Positions 51,333 through 60,437 of a stretch of DNA of 64,000 nucleotides are shown in pieces (position 1 is the first letter of the stretch; the number at the start of each line of letters is the position of its first letter). The stretch comes from Massilia sp. Root418 (GTDB lineage: Bacteria; Pseudomonadota; Gammaproteobacteria; Burkholderiales; Burkholderiaceae_D): assembly GCF_001425265.1 (NCBI RefSeq), contig NZ_LMEC01000011.1:621585-685584 (forward strand), given 5' to 3'. Below the pieces are notes generated by a model, which ran no database searches, had not been told where the DNA came from, and saw nothing but the letters and a program-made list of their open reading frames with translations. A program made the translations under genes and the position numbers.

Positions 51333-51925
51333 GGCGCGCGGCGGCGGGCGCGCCACTGGGTAATGTAGCGGCGCAGCACGCGCCACAGGCGGTTGCCGTT
51401 GCGCGCATGCGCGGCCGGGTGCAGGCGCTGCCACAGCGCCTGGCGCCAGGCGCGCGCGGCGGCGGCCAGGGCCGACACTTCATGCCAGGCCCGCGTGGCG
51501 CGCAGGCGCCCGGTCCAGTCCTCCTTGAGCGCCATGAAGCGGCCGTGGCACCAGGCGAACCAGCGCAGGCACAGCAGGGCCGGCAGGGTCAGCGCATAGA
51601 TGCGCGCCACGGCGGCCGCGCCGGCCAGCTTGGCCGCCAGGATGGTGCACACGCCGGTGAAGGCGTGGCCCTTGGCGATGGCCAGCAGGGCCAGGATCTT
51701 GACCGGGAACAGCAGCAGCCCCGGCAGCACGAACAGGCACAGCGCGGCCAGCGGGCCGAGGCCGGCGATCCAGCGCGCCAGGCGCGGCAGCGGCACCACG
51801 CGGGTGACGGCCGCCATGATGCGCGCGCCCACATCCCACAGCCATTCCTCGATCAGCAGGATGATGGCTGCCAGATAGACCAGGGGCGCCAGCAAACGGC
51901 GCCTGAATGTGTACAATCGCTTCAT
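51329..51925 (-). CDS. Membrane protein of unknown function, coupled to the kinase gene
   Basis: A 198-residue protein with hydrophobic segments at about 11-26, 55-85 and 103-123, and a very basic C-terminus (about 140-198, many Arg and Trp). Not recognised. It is the first gene of a three-gene operon with the histidine kinase (4-bp overlap) and the response regulator, and is divergent from greB with only 32 bp between starts, so its promoter must overlap greB sequences. A role as a membrane input or anchor for the soluble kinase is inference. Confidence 0.75.
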   Translation of the reverse strand: MKRLYTFRRRLLAPLVYLAAIILLIEEWLWDVGARIMAAVTRVVPLPRLARWIAGLGPLAALCLFVLPGLLLFPVKILALLAIAKGHAFTGVCTILAAKLAGAAAVARIYALTLPALLCLRWFAWCHGRFMALKEDWTGRLRATRAWHEVSALAAAARAWRQALWQRLHPAAHARNGNRLWRVLRRYITQWRARRRAP

Positions 51926-51957
51926 GCAGTCATGATACGTGAAAGTAGTACAAAGTT

Positions 51958-52524
51958 ATGAGCAAAGCCTTCACCAAAGAAACAGACAACGACGATGACG
52001 ACGACGCGGCGGCGCTGGCGCTGGCCATCCCGCCCGGCTCCAAGAACTACATCACGCCGGCCGGCTACCAGCGCATCAAGGACGAGCTGCTGCAGCTGAT
52101 CGACGTCGACCGCCCGGAGGTGGTGCGCGTGGTGCACTGGGCCGCCTCCAACGGCGATCGCTCCGAGAACGGCGACTACATCTACGGCAAGAAGCGGCTG
52201 CGCGAAATCGACCGCCGCATCCGCTTCCTCACCAAGCGCATGGACCTGGCCGAAGTGGTCAATCCCAGCGTCCATCATGGCAGCGACCAGGTGTTCTTCG
52301 GCGCCACCGTGACGTATAGCAACCCCAGCGGCGAAGAGCGCACCGTCACCATCGTGGGTATAGATGAGCTCGATCCGCTGAAAGGCAAGATCAGCTGGAT
52401 CTCGCCGGTGGCCCGCACCTTGACCAAGGCGCGCGAAGGGGATACTGTGACCTTGCACACCCCGAACGGGGTGGAAGAGCTCGATATCCTGAAAGTAAGC
52501 TATCCTGCGCCGGCAGACGAATAG
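51958..52524 (+). CDS. greB: Transcription elongation factor GreB
   Basis: A 188-residue factor that rescues backtracked RNA polymerase by stimulating transcript cleavage. The coiled-coil domain covers about 35-105 (ITPAGYQRIKDELLQLIDVDRPEVVRVVHWAASNGDRSENGDYIYGKKRLREIDRRIRFL), with the acidic tip residues in NGDRSENGDY, and the C-terminal FKBP-like domain follows. The acidic Asp-run at 10-16 is unusual. GreB rather than GreA is indicated by EVVRVVHWAASNGDRSENGDYIYGKKRLREIDRR. Divergent from the kinase operon. Confidence 0.94.
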   Translation: MSKAFTKETDNDDDDDAAALALAIPPGSKNYITPAGYQRIKDELLQLIDVDRPEVVRVVHWAASNGDRSENGDYIYGKKRLREIDRRIRFLTKRMDLAEVVNPSVHHGSDQVFFGATVTYSNPSGEERTVTIVGIDELDPLKGKISWISPVARTLTKAREGDTVTLHTPNGVEELDILKVSYPAPADE

Positions 52525-52558
52525 ACTGCGCCGCCAGCTGGCGGCGGCACTTGGCACG

Positions 52559-53410
52559 ATGCTGGTGCTGCTGCCCTCTCTTGTGCTCGCGCGTGCGCCG
52601 GACGTCTACACCATCGACCACAACTTCAGCCGCGCCGACCTGCGCGACCGCTACACCTACCACCTGCTGACGGCCGCGCTGGACGCGTCCAGCGCCCAGT
52701 ACGGGCCCTACGACCTGCGCACCTCGCCGCTGGCGATGGAGCGCGACCGGCTGATGCAGGAAATGGTGCTGGGCAAGCTGGTCAACCTGAGCGCCCAGAT
52801 CACCTCGCCGGACTGGGAACACAAGCTGATCCCGATCCGGATTCCGGTCGACAAGGGCCTGGCCGGCTACCGCGTGTCGCTGATCGATGGGCGCCGCCAG
52901 GCCACCTTCAGCGCGGTGCGCACCCTGGAGCAGCTGAAACGCATTCCGCTGGGCGTGGGGCGGCAATGGAGTTCGGCCGCGGTGTTCCTGGACGCCGGTT
53001 TCGCCGTCGCGCTGGGCAATTCGACTGCAGGCCTGCACAGCATGCTGGCGGCAGACCGCTTCCAGCACTTCCCGCGCGGCATCGAGGAGGCGCTGTACGA
53101 GCAGGGCGCGTATGCGCCGTCCTTTCCGGAGCTGGCGCTGGAGCGCAGCTTCGTCATCTACATGCCCTTGCCGCGCTATTTCTTCGTGGCGCCCGGCCAC
53201 GCGCGCCTGGCCGAGCGGCTGGAGGCTGGCCTGCGCGCGCTGATGGCCGACGGCAGTTTCGACCAGATCTTCCATGAGTTTTACGACGAGCTGATCGAGA
53301 AGGTGGGCTTGCGCAAGCGGCGCGTGTTCAGGCTGGAAAACCGTACCCTGCCGCCGCAGACGCCGCTGGCCAACAAGGCCTACTGGTACGAACCGCTGGA
53401 ACACAAGTAG
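52559..53410 (+). CDS. Periplasmic solute-binding-like protein, probable 5' start uncertain
   Basis: A protein of about 283 residues resembling amino-acid-type (SBP_bac_3) binding proteins in overall pattern, with no clear motif. ATG 52559 gives a short hydrophobic leader LVLLPSLVLARAP without basic residues. The same frame is open back to about 52508 and encodes LRRQTNRLRRQLAAALGT in front of it, which would complete a normal signal peptide but has no ATG/GTG/TTG, so a non-standard start or a shorter leader is possible. The C-terminal half contains FDQIFHEFYDELIEKVGL. Starts 34 bp after greB. Ligand unknown. Confidence 0.7.
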   Translation: MLVLLPSLVLARAPDVYTIDHNFSRADLRDRYTYHLLTAALDASSAQYGPYDLRTSPLAMERDRLMQEMVLGKLVNLSAQITSPDWEHKLIPIRIPVDKGLAGYRVSLIDGRRQATFSAVRTLEQLKRIPLGVGRQWSSAAVFLDAGFAVALGNSTAGLHSMLAADRFQHFPRGIEEALYEQGAYAPSFPELALERSFVIYMPLPRYFFVAPGHARLAERLEAGLRALMADGSFDQIFHEFYDELIEKVGLRKRRVFRLENRTLPPQTPLANKAYWYEPLEHK

Positions 53411-53436
53411 GCGGGGCAGGGCACAGGCCCCGGTGC

Positions 53437-55722
53437 TCAGCTGCGTTCGCGCAGGATGCGGTTTACGCCCGCCACGCGGCGCACATTGCGCAGCAGCCCG
53501 GCCAGGTGCACGCGGTCCTTCACCTGGATGGTGAAGCGCAGCTGGTGCAGCACGTGTTCCTTGTCCTCGTCCATGCCGACAAAGGTGATGTTGCCGTCCG
53601 ACTCGCCGATCTCGGCCGCCACGCGCGCCAGGATGCCCTTCTCGTTGTTGATGAGCAGCTTGATGCGGCTGTCGAAGCGGCGGTTGATGTCCGCGCCCCA
53701 TTTCACGGCGATCCAGCGGTCCGGCTCCTTCTGGCGCTGGCGCTTGGCCACCGAGCAGTCGCTGGTGTGCACCAGCAGGCCCTGGTCGCGCCGCAGCTGG
53801 CCGATGATGGCGTCGCCCGGGATCGGCAGGCAGCACTGCGCCAGCTGCACCGACACGCCTTCGCTGCCGCAGATGGTGACCGGGTCCAGTTCCGCCGCGC
53901 TGTTGTGGTCCACCGGCGCGGCCGCCGATTCGCCGCCCAGCAGGCCGAAGATGTGGCGCGCCACCAGCGCCGCCATGCGCTTGCCGATGCCGATGTCGGC
54001 GTACAGCTCGTCCATGGACTTGGCGCTCGATTCGTTCAGCAGGCGCTCGGCCAGCGGCTCGGGCAGGTCCGGATCGATGCTGACGGACGCCAGCGCCTGC
54101 GACAGCAGCTGGCGGCCCAGCGCGATCGATTCGGGCAGGTTGATGGTGCGCAGGTGGTGGCGGATGGCCGAGCGCGCCTTGCCGGTGCGCACAAAGGACA
54201 GCCAGCTCGGGCTCGGGCGCGAGGACGCGTCCGTGACGATTTCCACGATGTCGCCGTTGCGCAGCTCGCTGCGCAGGGTGGACGGCTCGCCGTTGATGGT
54301 GACCGACACCGTGTGGTCGCCGATGCCGGTGTGGATGGCGTAGGCGAAGTCGATCGGCGTGGCGCCGCGCGGCAGCGCGATGATCTTGGATTTGGGCGTG
54401 AACACGTACACCGAGTCCGGGAACAGGTCCACCTTCACGTGCTCCAGGAACTCGGCCGAGTCGCCGGTCTGCTGCTGGATGTCGAGCAGCGACTGCAGCC
54501 AGGCGTGGGTGCGCTGCTGCATGTCGGACAAATTGATGTCGCCGGTCTTGTACAGCCAGTGCGCTGCCACGCCCGATTCGGCGGTGCGGTGCATTTCCTG
54601 GGTGCGGATCTGGAATTCCACCGGCGTGCCGTAGGGGCCGATCAGCGTGGTGTGCAGCGACTGGTAGCCGTTCAGCTTGCGGATCGCTATGTAGTCCTTG
54701 AACTTGCCCGGCATGGGCTTGTACAGCGAGTGCAGGGTGCCCAGCGCCACGTAGCAGTTGGGGAAGCTGTCCACCACCACGCGGAAGCCGTACACGTCCA
54801 GCACCTGCGAGAAGGACAGGTGCTTGCTGCGCATTTTCTTGTAGATGCCGTACAGGGTCTTTTCGCGGCCGTACACCTCGGCCTCGATCTCGGCCATGGC
54901 AAGGGTGTTCTTGACCGACTCCAGGATCTTCTTGACCACCTCGCGGCGGTTGCCGCGCGCCGCCTTCACGGCCTTGGCCAGCACGTGGTAGCGCAGCGGG
55001 TACAGGTGCGAGAAGGAGATTTCCTGCAGCTCGCGGTAGATGTTGTTCAGGCCCAGGCGGTGCGCGATGGGCACGTACACTTCCATGGTTTCGCTGGCGA
55101 TGCGGCGCTTCTTGGCCGGGGTCATCACGTCCAGCGTGCGCATATTGTGCAGGCGGTCGGCCAGCTTGATGAGGATGACGCGCACGTCCGAGGCCATGGC
55201 CAGCAGCATCTTGCGGAAATTCTCCGCCTGCGCTTCGATCTGGCTCTGGAACTCGATCTTCTCCAGCTTGGACAGGCCGTCCACCAGGTTGGCCACCGGC
55301 GCGCCGAAGCGCTCGATCAGCTCGTCCTTCTTGACGTCCTGGTCTTCCATGACGTCGTGCAGCAGCGCGGCCATGATGGCTTGCGCGTCGAGCTTCCAGT
55401 CGGCGCAGATCTCCGCCACGGCGATCGGGTGCGAAATGTAGGGCTCGCCCGATTTGCGCACCTGGCCCAGGTGCATCTCGTCCGAGAAACGGTAGGCTTC
55501 CTTGACCTTTTTCAGGTCGGCTGCCGTCATGTACTCGGACAGTTTTTCAGTCAGGTGCGTGACGGACGCAACGCCCGCCGTCAAAGTGGGAGTAGCGAGT
55601 GGCGAAGAGGTCACAGGTGGCAGTGCGGAAGGTGCAGAAGTGGGAACGCCCGGCTCAATCTTGGCCGGGCGCCGTGCCCGGCTGGCGGGCTTGCCTGTAA
55701 CATCGGTGTCAGTCAGGTCCAT
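53437..55722 (-). CDS. spoT: Bifunctional (p)ppGpp synthetase/hydrolase SpoT
   Basis: A 761-residue RelA/SpoT-family enzyme controlling the stringent response. The HD hydrolase domain is near 75-200 with HPIAVAEICADWKLDAQAIMAALLHDVMED (intact HD), so hydrolase activity is expected. The synthetase domain is near 270-400 (YGREKTLYGIYKKMRSK, VYGFRVVVDSF). TGS (VYVFTPKSKIIALPRGATPIDFAYAIHTG), helical and ACT domains follow. The first about 55 residues are Pro/Ser/Ala-rich and probably disordered. Downstream of gmk and rpoZ, as in E. coli. Confidence 0.96.
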   Translation of the reverse strand: MDLTDTDVTGKPASRARRPAKIEPGVPTSAPSALPPVTSSPLATPTLTAGVASVTHLTEKLSEYMTAADLKKVKEAYRFSDEMHLGQVRKSGEPYISHPIAVAEICADWKLDAQAIMAALLHDVMEDQDVKKDELIERFGAPVANLVDGLSKLEKIEFQSQIEAQAENFRKMLLAMASDVRVILIKLADRLHNMRTLDVMTPAKKRRIASETMEVYVPIAHRLGLNNIYRELQEISFSHLYPLRYHVLAKAVKAARGNRREVVKKILESVKNTLAMAEIEAEVYGREKTLYGIYKKMRSKHLSFSQVLDVYGFRVVVDSFPNCYVALGTLHSLYKPMPGKFKDYIAIRKLNGYQSLHTTLIGPYGTPVEFQIRTQEMHRTAESGVAAHWLYKTGDINLSDMQQRTHAWLQSLLDIQQQTGDSAEFLEHVKVDLFPDSVYVFTPKSKIIALPRGATPIDFAYAIHTGIGDHTVSVTINGEPSTLRSELRNGDIVEIVTDASSRPSPSWLSFVRTGKARSAIRHHLRTINLPESIALGRQLLSQALASVSIDPDLPEPLAERLLNESSAKSMDELYADIGIGKRMAALVARHIFGLLGGESAAAPVDHNSAAELDPVTICGSEGVSVQLAQCCLPIPGDAIIGQLRRDQGLLVHTSDCSVAKRQRQKEPDRWIAVKWGADINRRFDSRIKLLINNEKGILARVAAEIGESDGNITFVGMDEDKEHVLHQLRFTIQVKDRVHLAGLLRNVRRVAGVNRILRERS

Positions 55723-55792
55723 ACATGTCCAGTGTCGGTGTGCTTGGGCTTGAACCTCGAACTACACTGGGCGGGAAGCGCAGGCTCCCAAC

Positions 55793-55996
55793 TTACATGG
55801 GGACCTTTTTCAGCATTTCCAGGCCGACCTTGCCGGCGGCGATTTCACGCAGTGCGACCACGGTCGGCTTGTCCTTGGCTTCCACTTTAGGGGTGTGGCC
55901 TTGCAGCAGCTGGCGGGCGCGGTAGGTTGCAGCCAGGGTCAGCTGGAAGCGGTTCGGTACATTCTTCAGGCAATCTTCAATCGTAATACGGGCCAT
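55793..55996 (-). CDS. rpoZ: RNA polymerase omega subunit
   Basis: A 67-residue omega subunit that assists beta-prime folding and forms part of the ppGpp site 1. [33 protein letters not shown] and [16 protein letters not shown] are the family sequence; length is the short betaproteobacterial form (E. coli 91). ATG 55996 is preceded by AGGAG 6-7 bases upstream. It lies 40 bp after gmk and 70 bp before spoT. Confidence 0.97.
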   Translation of the reverse strand: MARITIEDCLKNVPNRFQLTLAATYRARQLLQGHTPKVEAKDKPTVVALREIAAGKVGLEMLKKVPM

Positions 55997-56036
55997 CTTA
56001 ACTCCTAAAAGTACGGCTGGTGCGTTGCTGCACCGG

Positions 56037-56684
56037 TTATTCTGCGTGGTCGGCGTGGATGCCCAGCTGGGCGAAGAGTGCTGCGCTGCGGGCCGCTTGT
56101 TGCGCAAACCGGCAACGGGCCGCTCTCACAATCGCGCTCAGTTCGGACAAGGCGACCGGAAAATCCTGATTGATAATAACATACTCGAACTCCGGCGCGT
56201 GTGCGATTTCGCCGCCGGCCGCCAGCAGGCGGCGGGTGATCACGTGCGGTTCGTCCTGGCCGCGCTTGTGCAGGCGCTCTTCCAGCGCGGCGATGGACGG
56301 CGGCAGGATGAAGATGCCGGCCGCCTGCGGGAACTGCTTCTTCACCTGGCGCGCGCCCTGCCAGTCGATCTCGAGCAGGATGTCGGTGCCGGTGCGCATC
56401 TGCTCTTCCACGAAGATGCGCGAGGTGCCGTAGTAATTGCCGTGCACTTCGGCCCATTCCAGGAATTCGCCCGCCTGCGCGCGCGCCACGAAGTCTTCCG
56501 GCGTGGTGAAGAAATATTCGCGGCCGTGTTCCTCGCCCGGACGCGGGGCGCGGGTGGTGGTCGAAATCGACAGCTTGATGGTGGGTTCCTGCGCCAGCAG
56601 CGCATTGACCAGGGTCGACTTGCCGGCGCCGGAGGGGGCGGCCACCATGAACAGGCTGCCGGAGAAGGCGGAAGTTTGGCTCAT
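56037..56684 (-). CDS. gmk: Guanylate kinase
   Basis: A 215-residue kinase converting GMP to GDP. The P-loop is [11 protein letters not shown] (about residues 15-25), followed by [19 protein letters not shown] (GMP-binding) and [19 protein letters not shown] 56684 ([12 protein letters not shown]) is preferred over an ATG 60 bases upstream because of length (E. coli Gmk 207). The gmk-rpoZ-spoT order fits proteobacteria. Confidence 0.96.
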   Translation of the reverse strand: MSQTSAFSGSLFMVAAPSGAGKSTLVNALLAQEPTIKLSISTTTRAPRPGEEHGREYFFTTPEDFVARAQAGEFLEWAEVHGNYYGTSRIFVEEQMRTGTDILLEIDWQGARQVKKQFPQAAGIFILPPSIAALEERLHKRGQDEPHVITRRLLAAGGEIAHAPEFEYVIINQDFPVALSELSAIVRAARCRFAQQAARSAALFAQLGIHADHAE

Positions 56685-56757
56685 GTTGTTCTTTCGGAAA
56701 CGGTGCGGGCAGCTAAGCGTTTGCCCAAAGGCGTATTTTATCACTTGCCCTGCATCA

Positions 56758-58059
56758 CTACAGCATATCCTTGAGCTGGAAATACAGCTTGCCCAGCACC
56801 AGCGCGGGCGTGCGCATCAGCGCGCCGCCCGGGAAGGCGTGGTGCTTGAGGCGGGCGAACACGTCGAAGCGCGCGGCCTGGCCGTCGATGGCTTCGGCCG
56901 CCAGCAGGCCGGCCATGCCGGTGAAGGCCAGGCCGTGGCCGGAAAAGCCCTGCAGGAAATAGATGTTGGCGTCCAGCCGGCCCAGGTTGGGCGCGCGGTT
57001 GGCGGTGATGTCGATGAAGCCGCCCCAGGCGTGCTCGACCTGCAGGTCGGCCAGCTGGGGGAACACGGCCAGCACGCGGCTGCGCACGCGCGCCACCAGG
57101 TTGCTGGGCGTATTGCCGGTGTAGCTGTCGCCGGCGCCGAACAGCAGCCGGTGGTCGGCGCTCAGGCGGAAGTAGTCGAGCACGAAATTGGTGTCGGACA
57201 CGGCGCTGCGCTGCGGCAGCAGGGCGGCGGCGCGCGCGGCCGCCATCGGCTGGGTGGCCACCATATAGGTCCCCACCGGCATGATGCGCGCGCTCAGCTG
57301 CGGCGCCAGGTCGCCGTATTCGGCCAGGTAGACATTCCCGGCCAGCACCACGAAGCGCGCCCGCACCTGGCCCTGGGCGGTCTTGACCACCGGCGCGGCG
57401 CCGCGTTCCAGCACGAACACCGGCGAGTCCTCGTAGATGCGCACGCCCGCTGCCAGTGCCGCGCGGCCCAGGCCCAGGCTGTATTTCAGCGGGTGCAGGC
57501 TGCCGGCGCCCAGGTCCGCCACGCCGCCGCAATAGCGGCCGCTGGCGATCCACTGGTCGAGCTCGCCCGGCGCAATCCACTGCAGCGGGTAGCCGTAGCG
57601 CTCGCCCACGTGGCGTACCCAGTGTTCCAGCTCGCGCAGCTTGCGCGGCGTGACGGCCAGGCTCAGCGCGCCCGGCGTGAAGTCGCAGTCGATGGCATGC
57701 CGCGCGATGCGCTCGCGCAGCAGCTGCACGCCCAGCACCGAAGCATCCCAGGCGCGCTGCGCGTCCTCCCTGGGCAGCTGGCGCTCCACGGCGCGTTCGC
57801 CGTCGGCGCCGAAGCCCGGCAGCACCTGGCCGCCGTTGCGCCCCGACGCGCCCCAGCCCACCCGCTGCGCTTCCAGCAGCACCACGCTATAGCCGCGCTG
57901 CGCCAGCTCCAGCGCGGCCGACAGCCCCGCCAGCCCGGCGCCCACCACGCACACGTCGGCCGCCACGTGGCCGGACAGCGGCGGCAGCGGGGCGGGGCGC
58001 TCGACGCTGGCCTCGTAGTACGAGTCCTCGATCACGCCCAGTTCTTTTTGCAGCAGCAC
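56758..58059 (-). CDS. FAD-dependent oxidoreductase (DAO family, PuuB-like)
   Basis: A 433-residue flavoprotein. The FAD-binding Rossmann motif [29 protein letters not shown] is at about 37-64, with the downstream [11 protein letters not shown] block typical of gamma-glutamylputrescine oxidases. The C-terminal [24 protein letters not shown] block, near 375-400, closes the FAD site. Starts 10 bp after the homospermidine synthase gene, suggesting a polyamine-related operon. The real substrate (a polyamine derivative, or an amino acid) cannot be decided from the sequence. Confidence 0.88.
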   Translation of the reverse strand: MLLQKELGVIEDSYYEASVERPAPLPPLSGHVAADVCVVGAGLAGLSAALELAQRGYSVVLLEAQRVGWGASGRNGGQVLPGFGADGERAVERQLPREDAQRAWDASVLGVQLLRERIARHAIDCDFTPGALSLAVTPRKLRELEHWVRHVGERYGYPLQWIAPGELDQWIASGRYCGGVADLGAGSLHPLKYSLGLGRAALAAGVRIYEDSPVFVLERGAAPVVKTAQGQVRARFVVLAGNVYLAEYGDLAPQLSARIMPVGTYMVATQPMAAARAAALLPQRSAVSDTNFVLDYFRLSADHRLLFGAGDSYTGNTPSNLVARVRSRVLAVFPQLADLQVEHAWGGFIDITANRAPNLGRLDANIYFLQGFSGHGLAFTGMAGLLAAEAIDGQAARFDVFARLKHHAFPGGALMRTPALVLGKLYFQLKDML

Positions 58060-58069
58060 GGCGCACCGC

Positions 58070-59487
58070 CTAGCCGACGCGGAAGTTCAGGAACTGCCAG
58101 GGGTCGCTGGCGTCGACAGCTTCCTGGTACAGCGGGCTGCGGTCCTTGAGCGGCGACCAGTCGCCGTACTCGCCCACCAGCTGCCCCAGGTAGGGCGCGG
58201 CGATGCGCAGCACCAGGTCGTAGTCGATGTCGTCCGGCTCCACCACGCCGGCGCGCGGATGGCGCATGGCCCACACCATGCCGGCCAGCGCGCCGGCCGC
58301 CACCTGCAGGCTGGTGGCCGAATTGTGCGGCGCCAGCAGGCGCGCCTGTTCGATGGTGAGGCGCGAGCCGTACCAGTAGACGCCCTTGCGGTTGCCCATC
58401 AGTAGCACGCCCAGCTCGTCCATGCCGCTCTCAATCTCCTCGCGCATGATGCGGCGCTCCGGCTGCAGCCCCCAGTTGCGGCCCGCTATCTCATGCAGCG
58501 ACAGCACCGCATCGTCGCAGGGATAGTAGGCGTAGTGCACGGTGGGGCGGTACACCACTTCGCCCCGCTCGCGCAGCGTCAGGTGGTCGGCGATGGAGAT
58601 CGATTCGCCGTGCGTGACCAGGAAGCCGTGGTAGGGGCCTTCCAGCGGGGTCCAGCTGCGCACCCGGGTGGCGATGCCCGGGCGCTGCAGGTAGATGGCC
58701 GCGTCGCAGCCGTAGCCGTGGCGGCAGGCGTCGTCCGGCCAGTGCCGCTCATGGCTGCCCCAGCCCAGCTCGGAGGGCTGCAAGCCCTCGCTGACAAAAC
58801 CGCGGACCGACCAGGTGTTGACGAATTCGCCGCGCTGCTTGCGGCGGCTGGAGAGCTGCGTATCGCGCTCGGCGATGTGGATGGTCTTGATGTCGAGCCG
58901 CTGCGCCAGCGCAGCCCAGTCTTCGTAGCAGCGCGGCTGGCCGGGATCGATGTCCTGGCTTGTGGCCATGGCCAGCAGGGCCTGCTTGACGAAGGCAGAC
59001 GCCAGGCCGGGATTGGCGCCCTGCGTGACGACCGCGGTGGCGCCGTCGCGCTTGTCGAGCCGGAACGCCAGCACCGCTTCGCGCAAGGCGTAGTTGGAGC
59101 GCTGCGACAGGGTGCGCTGCGGCGCATCGTAGCTGCCGGGCCAGGGTTCGATGCAGGTGTCCAGGTAGAGCACATTGTGCCGCCAGCAATAGCGGATCAG
59201 TTCCAGGCTGGCCACCTCGACCGACAGGTTGAGCAGGAAGTCGCCGTCGCGCACCGCGCCTCAAGCACGCTTTCATAGTTGCTCTCCGTGAGCGGCTGGG
59301 CCTGGAATTCCACGCCGTACTCGGCGGCGATGCCGCTGCGGTCGGGGCTGCGTGAAATGATGCGCACCTGGTCCGGGCGCAGGGTGATGTGGCGGAACAG
59401 CAGCGGCAAGATGGCCTGGCCTATGCTGCCGAAGCCCAGCATGATGATGCGGCCGCCGAATTCCGCGTATTTTTCCGGCTTGTCCAT
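58070..59487 (-). pseudogene. hss: Homospermidine synthase, interrupted by a one-base frameshift
   Basis: Two frames together encode a homospermidine synthase, an NAD-dependent enzyme that makes homospermidine from putrescine and/or spermidine. The N-terminal part (59487 down to about 59260) has the dinucleotide fold IIMLGFGSIGQAILPLL. The remainder (about 59254 to 58070) begins RDGDFLLNLSVEVASLELIRYC and runs to the end with motifs such as YWYGSRLTIEQARLLAPHNSATSLQVAAG. The frames meet near 59250-59262, where one base appears missing; restored, the protein would be about 472 residues, the family size. It could be a true pseudogene or a sequencing error in a GC-rich spot. Confidence 0.85.
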
Positions 59488-59552
59488 GGGATCCTCCTTT
59501 CCGCTCCCTCAGCCATGTTCAAGCCGATTATGGCGGCCTGCGCCGGGCTGTT

Positions 59553-60362
59553 CTATGCGCCAGCTAACAAAGCGAGCAGGGTGGTGGCCGCGGCTGGCGC
59601 GCGCTCCTTGGCGCCGTTGATGAAGTAGACGAAGACGTCGCGCCCGGCGGCGGCTTTGGCCGCGGCCGGTGCAGGGCCGGCATAAGGCAGCGCGTCCGGC
59701 AGCGCGCCGGCCTGCCACTGCGCCGCGCGCTGGGCCCACTGTGTCAGCGCCGGCTTGCTGTAGCCGGTGGCGAGTTCGCTGCGCGCACACATCAGGCGGG
59801 CGTAGATGAAGTCGGCGGTCGGGTCGGCGTAGGAGGGGAATTTGTCGGAGTCGGTGAACACGGTGGCCACCTTGTGTTTGCGCGCCAGCTTCAGGTAGTC
59901 CGCGCACATGAAACTGTCGTGCCGCGTGTCCAGCACGTGGCGCAGCTTGCGCGCGCCCAGCTTGGCCGGCAGCAGCTGGAAGAACGCCGCCAGCTCGTCC
60001 GCATCGAAGCGCTTGGTGGGCGCCAGCTGCCACAGGATGGGGCCCAGCTTGGCGCCCAGTTCGTCCAGGCCGCTGGCCATGAAGCGCTCGATGGATTCGC
60101 CCGCTTCGCCCAGCGCCTTGCGGTTGGTGCAGTAGCGGCTGGCCTTCACGGCAAACATGAAATCGTCCGGCGTCTGCGCGGCCCAGTTGGCGAAATGCTC
60201 GGGCTTGGCGTTGCGGTAATAGGTGCCGTTGATTTCGATGCTGCTGACCTGGCGGCTGGCGTATTCCAGCGCGCGCTTCTGCGCCAGCCCGGCCGGGTAG
60301 AACGTTTCGCGCCACGGCGCGAAATCCCAGCCGCCGATGCCCACCCTGATGTGTTTGCTCAT
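59553..60362 (-). CDS. DUF72 domain protein (YecE-like)
   Basis: A 269-residue DUF72 protein, a TIM-barrel-like family of unknown reaction. N-terminal IRVGIGGWDFAPWRETFYPAGL, then SSIEINGTYYRNAKPEHFANWAAQTPDDFMFAVKASRYCTN, are the signature blocks; VYFINGAKERAPAAATTL ends it with the typical FNNH-like position changed to YFING. It begins close to the tetR operator (60410-60425) on the opposite strand, so the two genes may share control. It lies 65 bp upstream of hss. Confidence 0.9.
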   Translation of the reverse strand: MSKHIRVGIGGWDFAPWRETFYPAGLAQKRALEYASRQVSSIEINGTYYRNAKPEHFANWAAQTPDDFMFAVKASRYCTNRKALGEAGESIERFMASGLDELGAKLGPILWQLAPTKRFDADELAAFFQLLPAKLGARKLRHVLDTRHDSFMCADYLKLARKHKVATVFTDSDKFPSYADPTADFIYARLMCARSELATGYSKPALTQWAQRAAQWQAGALPDALPYAGPAPAAAKAAAGRDVFVYFINGAKERAPAAATTLLALLAGA

Positions 60363-60401
60363 GTCTGCCCTCCTTGCCTGGATGATAACGTTAGATAGCG
60401 C

Positions 60402-60431
60402 TTGACGGCTAGACCGACCGGTCTATAGAAT
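60402..60431 (+). promoter_or_regulatory. Promoter and palindromic operator of the tetR gene
   Basis: TTGACG (60402-60407) and TAGAAT (60426-60431) are 18 bases apart, forming a promoter. Its spacer carries TAGACC-GACC-GGTCTA (60410-60425), an operator-like inverted repeat of the type bound by TetR-family repressors. The expected start falls on or next to the ATG at 60438 and no Shine-Dalgarno is present, so the mRNA may be leaderless. Confidence 0.7.
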
Positions 60432-60437
60432 CCAGTC

